DNA of 64,000 bases from Dactylosporangium sp040689395 (GTDB lineage Bacteria; Actinomycetota; Actinomycetes; Mycobacteriales; Micromonosporaceae): contig NZ_JBFAZX010000002.1 of NCBI RefSeq assembly GCF_040689395.1, positions 434,001 through 498,000 on the forward strand, in the 5' to 3' direction. Both the position numbers and the translations under genes were made by a program. Shown piece by piece: positions 1 to 7,299 of this stretch; position 1 is the stretch's first letter, and every line of letters starts with the position of its first letter. The notes below the pieces were generated by a model, which searched no databases, was not told where the DNA came from, and worked only from the letters and a program-made list of their open reading frames with translations.

Positions 1-753
1 GTCGCCGAGGTGCACGAGGGCCACGCCGCGCTCACCGTGCTCGACCTGCCCCGCGCGCACCGGTGCTTCGAGACCGCGCTCGAGGCGCTGCCCGGCGGCG
101 ACCTGCGGATCTTCCCGATCGTCAACTGGGACCCGATCATCGGCGCGCACGCGCCGGCCGCGATCGTCTGCGGGCTGCTCGGCGACGACGCCGCGGCGCA
201 GGCGCACCTGCGCGCCGCCCGGGAGCGCGCGGCCCTGGTCGGCGAGCTGTTCCTGGACATGTACGTCGCGTACTTCGTGGCCGTCGTGGCCGCCGACCGC
301 GACGACCCGGTGGCGGCGGGCGCGGCGGCCCGCGAAACCCTCGCGCTCGCGGAGCGGGGCGGGCATCCGGAGTACCGCAGCCTGGCCGGCCTGGTCCTGG
401 GCTGGACGGAGGTACGCACGGGTGACCCTGCTGACACGGCCGGGCTGGAGCGGATGACCGCCGCCCGCGAGCACCTGGGCGACGCGATGCGCCGCTTCGG
501 GCGGCTCGAGGCGCTCTTCGCCGACGCGCTGCTCACGCTGGACCGGCGCGACGAGGCCGCAGCGGTGGCGGACGCGGCGATCGAGCGAGGCCTGCCGGGG
601 CAGAGCGGCTTCTCCGAGCCCGACCTGCGCCGCATCCGCGCGCTCGCGCTGCGCGACCTCGAGGGCGCGCGCGAGGCGCTGCGACTCGCCCGGGCGCTGC
701 ACCACGCCCCCGCCACAGCGCGCGCCGAGGCCGCCGTCGCCGAGCTGGGCTAG
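1..753 (+). CDS. C-terminal part of a TPR-like helical-repeat protein (5' end outside window)
   Basis: An open frame runs in from base 1 and ends with TAG at 751-753, so about 250 C-terminal residues are visible and the start lies upstream. The sequence is almost wholly alpha-helical, Ala/Arg/Leu-rich, with repeating A..ARE.L/R.L..A patterns of the kind seen in the TPR-like C-terminal halves of actinobacterial ATPase regulators (BTAD/LAL type). No catalytic motif or HTH is present in the visible part. It converges on the acetyltransferase gene with a 4-base overlap. The role is unknown; a regulator or STAND-type protein is an inference from repeat style only. Confidence 0.6.
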   Translation, partial: VAEVHEGHAALTVLDLPRAHRCFETALEALPGGDLRIFPIVNWDPIIGAHAPAAIVCGLLGDDAAAQAHLRAARERAALVGELFLDMYVAYFVAVVAADRDDPVAAGAAARETLALAERGGHPEYRSLAGLVLGWTEVRTGDPADTAGLERMTAAREHLGDAMRRFGRLEALFADALLTLDRRDEAAAVADAAIERGLPGQSGFSEPDLRRIRALALRDLEGAREALRLARALHHAPATARAEAAVAELG

Positions 754-1214
754 CCGGCTGTGAGGACCCGCTCGTAGCAGACCGAGAGCGCCGAGCCCTC
801 GTAGACACCGAAGAGCGGGATCCGCCGGTACCCCTCCCGCTCGTAGAAACGCCGCGCGTCGGGCTGCTCGGTGCCGGTCTCCAGGCGCAGGACCGGCCAC
901 CCGCGCTCGGCTGCGGCCGCCTCCAGCGCGCGCAGCAACGCCGCCGCGACGCCCGTGCCGCGGCTGGGCGGGGTGACGTACATCCGCTTGATCTCCGCCG
1001 TGGTTGCGCCGAGCCGGCGCAGCGCGCCGCAACCGACCGCGGCGCCGCCGCGCACGGCGACGAGGAAGAGGTCGACGTCGGCGGCCGAGGGGGCGGCGCC
1101 GGGCTCGTGGTCACCGGCGCCGTAGCGCGCGTCGAGCTCGGCGCGCTGGGCCGCCCGCAACGCCGCGCCGGCCGGGTCGTCCCAGGGGCGCTCCTCGATC
1201 GTCCACCCGGTCAT
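750..1214 (-). CDS. GNAT family N-acetyltransferase
   Basis: A 154-residue protein with the single-domain GNAT fold. The central strand and acetyl-CoA pyrophosphate loop is visible as KRMYVTPPSRGTGVAAALL (the R/Q-x-x-G-x-G/A signature appears as R-G-T-G-V-A). It is followed by the ARRFYEREGYRRI helix/strand typical of the family C-terminus. An upstream in-frame extension exists, but the ATG at 1214 begins the canonical N-terminus (MTGWTIEERP), so I chose it. It should transfer an acetyl group from acetyl-CoA to an amine; the substrate cannot be read from sequence. It stands alone and converges on the gene ending at 753. Confidence 0.88.
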   Translation of the reverse strand: MTGWTIEERPWDDPAGAALRAAQRAELDARYGAGDHEPGAAPSAADVDLFLVAVRGGAAVGCGALRRLGATTAEIKRMYVTPPSRGTGVAAALLRALEAAAAERGWPVLRLETGTEQPDARRFYEREGYRRIPLFGVYEGSALSVCYERVLTAG

Positions 1215-1236
1215 GCCACGCTCCAAGATCGTAAGC

Positions 1237-2283
1237 CTAGCTGTCGGCCGCCAGCGCCGTGAGCACCGCCGTGGCCGGGCCGTCGGTCGCGTGCCGGAAT
1301 CCGGTGCCCGCCCACAGGTTGACCCGTTCGGCGTCACCGGCCGCGGCCGCCGCGCGGCGCAGGGGCGTCGTCAGGTGGTGTACCGCCGGATAGCCCAGCG
1401 GAGCGCGCTCGTGGTATCGCTGCACGAACAGGTTGCGCAGCGCCCGCGCCGGCCGCCCGCTGAACGCCCGCGTCACGACCGTGTCCGATCCCGCCCGCTC
1501 AGCCAGGGCGGCCTTGTGCACCGCGGAGGCGCCGCTCTCGTCCGTGCGCAGCAGCGCCGTGCCGACCATCGCCACCGCGGCCCCGGCCCGCAGCGCGTCG
1601 GCGACGGAGGCCGCGGTCGCGATCCCGCCGGCCGCGACCAGCGGCAGGTTCACCGTCGCCCGCACCGCTCGCAGCAGATCCGGCAGCGGTACGTCCCGGG
1701 GCATCACTTCCGGCGTGAACGTCCCCGAATGCGCCCCGGCCGCCGACGCCTGCACGACGAGCCCGTCCACCCCGGCGTCGGCCGCGGCGCGCGCCTCCTG
1801 CGTGGACGTGACCGTCTGCAGCACGACGGTGCCGGCCCGCCGTAGCGCCGCGACGACCCCCTCGGGCGGCAGCCCGAACGTGAACGAGACCACCGGCACC
1901 GGCCGGGCGAGCAGCAGGTCGACCTTCTCCGCCCAGTGATCGTCGTGCTCGACGGGCTCGGCCGCGGCCAGGTCCAGCCCGAACCGCTCGCCCTCGGCAC
2001 GCAACTCCTCCGCGTACCGCCGGAACTCGGCCGCGTCGACGGGCACCGGGTTCGGCACGAACACGTTGACCCCGAACGCCTCCGTCCCGCCCGCCCGCAC
2101 GGCGTCGATCTGGGCGGCGAGGTCGTCCGGCGTGCGATACCCGGCGGCGAGGAACCCGAGCGCCCCGACCCGCCCGGCCGCCGCGACCAGGGCCGGCGTG
2201 GTGGGCCCACCGGCCATGGGCGCCGCGATGACGGGCGAGGTGACACCGAGGTCCGCGAACAATGCAGTCATGCTTCCGATCAT
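1237..2283 (-). CDS. nitronate monooxygenase (2-nitropropane dioxygenase family)
   Basis: A 348-residue FMN-dependent TIM-barrel protein. It shows the N-terminal APMAGGPTTPALVAA segment, the VQASAAGAHSG strand with the active-site His region, the AGGIATAASVADALRAGA phosphate-binding segment and the later FSGRPARALRN block of the class. The family oxidises nitronates to carbonyl compounds and nitrite using flavin and O2. Its ATG overlaps the upstream TetR stop codon (ATGA, 2280-2283), so the two are translationally coupled. A second ATG at 2271 with a weak GGA is possible. Context suggests it belongs to the TetR operon and deals with a toxic small molecule together with the divergent exporter. 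Confidence 0.88.
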   Translation of the reverse strand: MIGSMTALFADLGVTSPVIAAPMAGGPTTPALVAAAGRVGALGFLAAGYRTPDDLAAQIDAVRAGGTEAFGVNVFVPNPVPVDAAEFRRYAEELRAEGERFGLDLAAAEPVEHDDHWAEKVDLLLARPVPVVSFTFGLPPEGVVAALRRAGTVVLQTVTSTQEARAAADAGVDGLVVQASAAGAHSGTFTPEVMPRDVPLPDLLRAVRATVNLPLVAAGGIATAASVADALRAGAAVAMVGTALLRTDESGASAVHKAALAERAGSDTVVTRAFSGRPARALRNLFVQRYHERAPLGYPAVHHLTTPLRRAAAAAGDAERVNLWAGTGFRHATDGPATAVLTALAADS

Positions 2284-2918
2284 CTCTCGCGTGGGCGGCC
2301 GTAGGCGCGCAGGAAGATCTGCACGCCACCCACGGCAAGGCGGGTGATCTCGGCATCGTCGAGTTGCACTGCGCCGTACCAGGATCGGTTGTTCACGCGG
2401 CCGGTGACCAGCAGCCCCAGAAACTCGGCGGCTTCCATCGGGTCCGAGACGTCCAGCAGGCCCAGCTCGGCCAGCTCGGCCAGCCGGTCGGCGAGGGCAC
2501 GCTGGACGGAGCCGGCGGAGGCCCGTTCCAACAGGGCCGGGAAGTGCGACACCTCCGCGATCATGAGGCGCATCACGGCCGCCCGCTCCGCTGATCGGGC
2601 GATCTCGATGGCGAACTCGCGGCCGAAGCGGATCAGGGCGGCCTCAACGTCATCGAACCGGCCGAGGGTACGGTCCAGCAGCTCGTTGAACGCCGCCGTC
2701 TGCGCCTCCTGAGTCTCCCGGAGGGTCGACAGGAACAGCTGCTCCTTGTCCCCGTAGTAGTCGTAGATGGTGCGCTTGGAGACGCCCGCGCTCGCGGCGA
2801 TGGCGTCGACGCTCGCGCGCGCGTAGCCCTCCCGCACGAAGACCTCAAGCGACGCGCGCGCGATCGCGACGCGCTTGACGGGTGAGCCCTGACGGAGCGG
2901 GACCGGGGCGTTCGACAT
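2280..2918 (-). CDS. TetR family transcriptional repressor
   Basis: A 212-residue TetR regulator. Residues about 20-65 form the HTH (ARASLEVFVREGYARASV, IAASAGVSKRTIYDYYGDK), and the rest is a helical ligand/dimer domain. The ATG at 2918 lies exactly 7 bases after a TATAGT hexamer on this strand, which fits a leaderless transcript; an in-frame upstream extension to 2951 would run through the operator and is rejected. It is divergent from the MFS exporter and coupled to the nitronate monooxygenase. It most likely represses both directions through the inverted repeat at 2926-2970 and responds to the exported or oxidised compound. Confidence 0.92.
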   Translation of the reverse strand: MSNAPVPLRQGSPVKRVAIARASLEVFVREGYARASVDAIAASAGVSKRTIYDYYGDKEQLFLSTLRETQEAQTAAFNELLDRTLGRFDDVEAALIRFGREFAIEIARSAERAAVMRLMIAEVSHFPALLERASAGSVQRALADRLAELAELGLLDVSDPMEAAEFLGLLVTGRVNNRSWYGAVQLDDAEITRLAVGGVQIFLRAYGRPRER

Positions 2919-2925
2919 GTCCACC

Positions 2926-2970
2926 ACTATACGGTGCAGTGTAGCCAGCAACTACACTGCACCGTATAGT
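2926..2970. promoter_or_regulatory. Perfect 19-bp inverted repeat: TetR operator with two face-to-face promoters
   Basis: The left arm is ACTATACGGTGCAGTGTAG (2926-2944). The right arm at 2952-2970 is its exact reverse complement, with a 7-base spacer. The outer ends of the arms are themselves -10 hexamers: TATAGT at 2965-2970 on the plus strand and its mirror at 2931-2926 on the minus strand. Each is followed by exactly 7 bases before an ATG (2978 plus, 2918 minus). One bound repressor would block both promoters. The pairing is seen directly; the operator role is inferred from position. Confidence 0.92.
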
Positions 2971-2977
2971 GCAGTTC

Positions 2978-4441
2978 ATGGGTGAGACTGTCGCGCGCCT
3001 CGACCGCGCTGTACTCAGGCTCAGCGCCGTCGTCGTCACCGGCACCATCACCGCGATGCTGGACATGACGATGGTCACCGTCGCGCTGGCCGGCATGACC
3101 CGCGTCTTCCAGGCCCCCATCGCCACGGTGCAGTGGGTCAACACCGCTTATCTGCTGTCGATCGCGATCGTGGTCCCCCTGGCCGGCCGGCTGGCCGAGC
3201 GCTTCGGCATCCGGACCATGTGGCTGTTCGCGCTCGCCGCGTTCATGGTCGGTTCGATGCTGTGCGGCACCGCCTGGTCGGTGGGCAGCCTCATCGCGTT
3301 CCGCGTCGCACAGGGGATCGGCGGCGGCATGATCGTCCCGTTGAGCATCATGATCCTCGCGCACGCCGCGGGCCCGGAGCGCCGTGGCCGGGTGATGGCG
3401 ATCTCGGCCGTACCCACGCAGCTCGCGCCTGTCGGCGGCCCGCTGCTCGGCGGCCTGATCGTCGACGGACTCGACTGGCGCTGGATCTTCTACGTCAACG
3501 TACCTGTCTGCCTGCTCGCGCTGGCGCTGTCCTACCGCGGCATCCCGGACGACGGTCGGCGGCAGTTCCGGCGCCTTGACCTGCCCGGCCTGGCGGTGCT
3601 GTCGCCCGCCGTCGCCCTGCTCGTCCTCGGCCTGTCCCGGACCGGCGCGCCCGGCGGCGGGCTCCTCCCGCTGGGTGTCGGCGCGGTCCTGCTGGCCGCC
3701 TTCATCGTCTACGCGCTACGCACGTCCGGCGCCCCGGTGCTCGATCTGCGCCTGTTCACGCACCGGGCACTGGCCGCCGCCTCGGCGCTCAATTTCGTGT
3801 CACGGCTGTCAATCTTCGGAGCATTGATGCTGATCCCTCTATACTACCAGCAGGTCCGCGGCCACGACGCGCTCACCGCCGGCCTGCTCCTGGCCCCACA
3901 GAGCCTCGGCACCATCCTCGCCCTGCCCTACGTCGGCCGGCTGACCGACCGCATCGGCGCGCGTCCGGTCGTACTCACCGGAATCGCCGTGACCACGGTC
4001 GGTGCCATCGCCTACACGCGGGTGACCTCGCACACCGGCGACCTCGTCCTGGCCGGTGCGCTGTTGGTCTGGGGCATCGGGATCGCCGCTGTCGCGGTCC
4101 CGGTCTCGGCCGCCGCCTACCAGGGCCTGCCGCTCACCATGATCCCCGGCGCGACCAGCGCCATCACCATGGTGCAAACCGTCGGCGCCTCGGTCGGCGC
4201 GGCCGTGCTGGCGGCGATCCTGCAGTACCGGATGGCCCACCACCCTGGCGCGCCGGCCGCCGCCTACGCGGACACCTTCTGGTGGGTCACCGGCTTCACC
4301 GCGTTCGCGGCGATTCCCGCACTGCTCCTGCCGCTGCGGGCGGCCGGGAAAGACGACCAGATACGGCCGGCCGAGAAGGAAGGCTCTATGCGGCTGTCCG
4401 GGAAGGATCGACGTCCCGGAAACCCGCAGCCGCGCGCATGA
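2978..4441 (+). CDS. MFS drug exporter, DHA2 (EmrB/QacA) type
   Basis: A 487-residue transporter with about 14 hydrophobic helices. DHA2-type motifs are visible: LDMTMVTVALAGM in helix 1, WVNTAYLLSIAIVVPLAGRL in helices 2-3, GRLAERFGIR as motif A, and GPLLGGLIVDGLDWRWIFY as motif C/D. It should export a small toxic molecule using the proton gradient. A GTG at 2969 is in frame but lies inside the -10 hexamer, so the ATG at 2978 is preferred. The last 56 bases overlap the convergent sugar-kinase gene. Control by the adjacent TetR protein is strongly implied by the shared operator. Confidence 0.92.
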   Translation: MGETVARLDRAVLRLSAVVVTGTITAMLDMTMVTVALAGMTRVFQAPIATVQWVNTAYLLSIAIVVPLAGRLAERFGIRTMWLFALAAFMVGSMLCGTAWSVGSLIAFRVAQGIGGGMIVPLSIMILAHAAGPERRGRVMAISAVPTQLAPVGGPLLGGLIVDGLDWRWIFYVNVPVCLLALALSYRGIPDDGRRQFRRLDLPGLAVLSPAVALLVLGLSRTGAPGGGLLPLGVGAVLLAAFIVYALRTSGAPVLDLRLFTHRALAAASALNFVSRLSIFGALMLIPLYYQQVRGHDALTAGLLLAPQSLGTILALPYVGRLTDRIGARPVVLTGIAVTTVGAIAYTRVTSHTGDLVLAGALLVWGIGIAAVAVPVSAAAYQGLPLTMIPGATSAITMVQTVGASVGAAVLAAILQYRMAHHPGAPAAAYADTFWWVTGFTAFAAIPALLLPLRAAGKDDQIRPAEKEGSMRLSGKDRRPGNPQPRA

Positions 4442-5327
4442 CCGCCGCGGCCAGCTCCGGCTCCGTGATCAGCTCCTCGTGGGTGCCGGCCGCCCCGCAG
4501 GCGAAGGCGCCGGAGACCGCGCCGGCCAGCGCGCACTCCGGCACCGGGCGGCCCTGCAGCCACCGGCTCATGAAGGCGGTGCTGTACGCGTCGCCGGCAC
4601 CGTTGCTGTCCACCACCGGGCGCTCCGGGCGGGCCACCGGGAAGCGTCGCACAGCCCCGTCCGATCCGGCCAGGACGCGGCTGCCGGCCTCGCCCTCGGT
4701 GGCGACCACGACCGAGGCGCGGCCCTCGGCCGCGATGCGCTTCATGATGTCGTCGATGCGATCCGGCGCGGCTGCGGAGCTCAGGAACACGAGGTCGGCC
4801 TCGCCGGCCATGGGCCACGCCCAGTCGTCGGTGCCGTTCCAGGCATGCACGTCGGTCGAGGTGGAGATGCCGAGTTTCCGGGCGGCTGCCCAGACCGCCG
4901 GGGTGCGGGCGGTAGCGACGTGCACGTGCGCGGCGCGCTCGACGAGGGGCAGGTAGAACTCCTCCGGCAGCACGATGCCCTCGGGGTGGCGGCCGTCGAA
5001 GAAGGAGAAGCGGCGACCGCCGGCGTCGACGAGGTTGACGCTGCGCGGGGTGCCGTTGGGGGCCGGGTGGCCGCTGAAGTCGAGGCCGACGGCGGCGTAG
5101 CGGGCTCGGATCAGCTCGCCCTGCGGGTCGTCGCCGATGTGGTCGGCGAACTTGGTGCGCAGGCCCAGCGCGTGGAAGCCGAGCGCCACGCCGTTGCCCG
5201 AGTGGGCCACGTAGTCACGCACCGGGGGCACCGGCAGGTAGTCGCCCGGCGGGACGGTCAGCTCAGGCACCCGGACGATCGTGTCCACCCCGACACCGCC
5301 GAGCACCAAGACATCGAAGTCCACCAT
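4386..5327 (-). CDS. PfkB family carbohydrate kinase
   Basis: About 313 residues, a normal length for ribokinase/PfkB enzymes. The N-terminal DVLVLGGVGVDTIVRV and NGVALGFHALGL (substrate-side G-N-x-A region) and the C-terminal DSNGAGDAYSTAFM are present. The last is the PfkB signature 2, with the catalytic Asp in GAGD. It phosphorylates a sugar or nucleoside with ATP; which one is not readable. Starts at 5339 and 5357 are also in frame and none has a clear ribosome-binding site, so the N-terminus is uncertain by up to 10 residues. It converges on the MFS gene with a 56-base overlap. Confidence 0.85.
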   Translation of the reverse strand: MVDFDVLVLGGVGVDTIVRVPELTVPPGDYLPVPPVRDYVAHSGNGVALGFHALGLRTKFADHIGDDPQGELIRARYAAVGLDFSGHPAPNGTPRSVNLVDAGGRRFSFFDGRHPEGIVLPEEFYLPLVERAAHVHVATARTPAVWAAARKLGISTSTDVHAWNGTDDWAWPMAGEADLVFLSSAAAPDRIDDIMKRIAAEGRASVVVATEGEAGSRVLAGSDGAVRRFPVARPERPVVDSNGAGDAYSTAFMSRWLQGRPVPECALAGAVSGAFACGAAGTHEELITEPELAAAVMRAAAGFRDVDPSRTAA

Positions 5328-5432
5328 AGCCGGCAGCATAGCCGCGAAGGCGGACATCGAAGGGGGCTACAAGGCTTGATACGAAACCGCTCCGAGGGCG
5401 ATGCCGGCCAGCGCGCGGAGGATCTCGCTGCC

Positions 5433-5585
5433 GAGGACGAATTGACGTCCTCTCCCGCCTGGAAGGCGGGAGATTCCGGACTGTCACGCCGCTTTCGCGG
5501 CAGACTTCCGGTGGGTTACCGCTTCGCCGCGCTGCGCCAACGTCACCGCTGGTCTTACCCGCGCTCCACGGTCGTTGCTGTCCGC
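5433..5585 (-). mobile_element. Right-end scar of an IS200/IS605-type (TnpB-encoding) element
   Basis: Reading the minus strand there is a coding tail (N-D-R-G-A-R-V-R-P and about 20 more residues to a stop at 5484) that resembles the C-terminus of actinobacterial TnpB. It is followed by GGAATCTCCCGCCTTCC, a 10-bp stem (5451-5460 with 5464-5473), and then GAGGACGTCAATT. A C-terminal TnpB tail, a CCCGCC hairpin and a GTCAA end in this order is the usual right end of IS605/IS1341-like elements, the region that also yields the omega/re-RNA. A second small inverted repeat (5433-5439/5446-5452) sits at the outer edge. The left end and transposases are gone. Confidence 0.6.
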
Positions 5586-5813
5586 CCGTCCGACGGCCAG
5601 AATGCGGTCGAAGTCGGCGACGGTCGTGTCGACGCCGGGGACGAGCAGCACGACGGTCCGGGCGGCGGACGGGTCGCCGACGACCTCCAGGGCGCGGCCG
5701 TCGGGGTACCGCCCGCTGTGGATCGGCAGCGGCGGCGCGGTGGCGTCCGGTTGGGTCGGGCCGAAGGCGGTGAGCAGGGCAGCGGCGACGGGGAGCAGCA
5801 GCAGCGTTCGCAT
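5484..5813 (-). pseudogene. Truncated secreted alpha/beta-hydrolase-like gene fused to a TnpB tail
   Basis: The 109-residue frame starts with a signal peptide (MRTLLLLPVAAALLTAFG) and a short stretch RTVVLLVPGVDTTVADFDR. That stretch matches the opening strand and oxyanion region of DUF1023-like actinobacterial hydrolases. After about residue 77 the protein switches abruptly to the IS605 TnpB-like tail (NDRGARVRPAV...), so the nucleophile elbow and the rest of the hydrolase are missing. I read it as an insertion followed by deletion that left a chimeric remnant. It may still be translated but should not be an active hydrolase. Confidence 0.6.
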
Positions 5814-5848
5814 GCCGGGAAGCTAGGAACGGGGCGGGCGTGCGATCG

Positions 5849-6556
5849 TCATACCGCGGAGCGGTCATCGGATACCTCCGCGGTACCGAAGAAGACCATC
5901 GGGTCGTGGGTGCCGGCGTGCACGGGGGCGGACATGCGCAGCCGACGCTTCACGCCCAGCAGGTGCTCGCGCAGGTCGGGGTCGCCGCGGCGGGCGGCGG
6001 TGAGGTAGCCGAGCCCGCGCTCGCGCAGCCAGCGCAGCAGCACCGCGCCCTCGCTGTTGGGCCAGGGCCGCCGGCCGTGGAAGACGTCGTGCACGGCGAC
6101 CGCGACGCCGGGCTTGAGCCGGTCCAGGACGGCCGCGGTGTACCAGCGGGCGAAGCCGGCCGTGTGCCGCGCGTCGACGAGCAGGAAGCCCGGGTCGTCG
6201 GGCAGTTCGGTGGTGCGCACGTCGCCGCGGGTGAACCGCCATCGGGTGCGGGTCAGCTCGTCGGGCAGGGTGCGGGCGGCGTGACCGACAAGGTCGTAGG
6301 TGTACAGCACGCCGTCGCCGTTGTCGCGCAGGGCGCGCAGCAGCCACGAGGTCGACCAGCCGTGGTACGAGCCGATCTCGACGACCGTGTGCGGGCGCAG
6401 CGCCCGGACGGTGAGGTAGCTGATCTCTGCCTCGATGTCGTCGAGCTTCGGGCGCATCGGGCGCTGTGCGAGCAGCTCGCGCTGCTCCTCGCGGGCCGCG
6501 CGCAGGTCGGCGGCGTGCTCGCGGTACCAACCGATGAGGATGTCCAGCGTGTACAT
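5849..6556 (-). CDS. Class I SAM-dependent methyltransferase (Methyltransf_24 type)
   Basis: A 235-residue protein. Motif I (TVVEIGSYHGWSTSWLLRAL) binds S-adenosylmethionine. The following strand/acidic residue (YTYDL), the DPGFLLVDARHT strand, and LKPGVAVAVHDVFHGRRPWPNSEG (the HD-x-F motif seen in cephalosporin-hydroxylase/rhamnosyl O-methyltransferase relatives) place it in the metal-assisted O-methyltransferase group. The N-terminal 50 residues are charged helices. The start ATG at 6556 is the only reasonable one. It is monocistronic; the acceptor is unknown. Confidence 0.82.
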   Translation of the reverse strand: MYTLDILIGWYREHAADLRAAREEQRELLAQRPMRPKLDDIEAEISYLTVRALRPHTVVEIGSYHGWSTSWLLRALRDNGDGVLYTYDLVGHAARTLPDELTRTRWRFTRGDVRTTELPDDPGFLLVDARHTAGFARWYTAAVLDRLKPGVAVAVHDVFHGRRPWPNSEGAVLLRWLRERGLGYLTAARRGDPDLREHLLGVKRRLRMSAPVHAGTHDPMVFFGTAEVSDDRSAV

Positions 6557-6630
6557 GCGCGCGAAGGTAGGCGGCCGCCGCGCGCGGGCGCGTCATCCCC
6601 GGGAGCCATCCCGCGCGTCGTACCGCGGGA

Positions 6631-7299
6631 CTACTGCTCCCCCGCGTTGACGACCCCGGTCTCGTAGGCGAACACGACGGCCTGAGCCCGGTCGCGCAGG
6701 TCGAGCTTCTGCAGCACCCGGCTCACGTGGGTCTTCACGGTCTGCTCGGCGACGACCAGCGACTCGGCGATCTCGGCGTTGGACCGACCGCGCGCGATGA
6801 GCCGCAGCACCTCGACCTCGCGCGGGGTGAGGCCGCGCAGCCGGGCCGGCTGGTGGGCCACGGCGCGCGGCCGGGCGGCGAACTGCTCGATGAGCTTGCG
6901 GGTCACCGAAGGCGCGAGCAGCCCGTCGCCGGCCGCGACGACCCGCACCGCGTTGACGAGTTCGGCGGCGGGCGCGTCCTTGAGCAGGAATCCGGACGCG
7001 CCGGATCGCAGCGCCTCGAACACGTAGTCGTCCAGGTCGAACGTGGTGAGCATGAGCACCCGGGGCCGGTGCAGCCCGGGCGCGGCGCCGAGGATGCGCC
7101 GGGTGGCCTCCAGGCCGTCGAGGACGGGCATGCGGATGTCCATGAGTACGACGTCGGGGGCGCGGTCGCGGGCCAGCGTCACGCCCTGCTCGCCGTTGGC
7201 CGCGTCGCCGACGACGGTGAAGTCGGGCTGGGCGGCCAGCAGCGCGGCGAAGCCCTGCCGGACCATCGCCTGGTCGTCCACGATCAGGATCTTGATCAT
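6631..7299 (-). CDS. NarL/LuxR family response regulator
   Basis: A 222-residue two-domain regulator. Residues 1-120 are a receiver domain: VDDQ with acidic D8-D9, phospho-acceptor D54 in VVLMDIRMP, and the switch Lys in FLLKDAPA. Residues about 155-215 are a LuxR HTH (LTPREVEVLRLIARGRSNAEI...VKTHVSRVLQKL). The ATG at 7299 overlaps the kinase stop codon (ATGA 7296-7299), so kinase and regulator are translationally coupled and surely partners. A longer in-frame extension upstream is only the shadow of the kinase gene. Targets are unknown. Confidence 0.95.
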   Translation of the reverse strand: MIKILIVDDQAMVRQGFAALLAAQPDFTVVGDAANGEQGVTLARDRAPDVVLMDIRMPVLDGLEATRRILGAAPGLHRPRVLMLTTFDLDDYVFEALRSGASGFLLKDAPAAELVNAVRVVAAGDGLLAPSVTRKLIEQFAARPRAVAHQPARLRGLTPREVEVLRLIARGRSNAEIAESLVVAEQTVKTHVSRVLQKLDLRDRAQAVVFAYETGVVNAGEQ

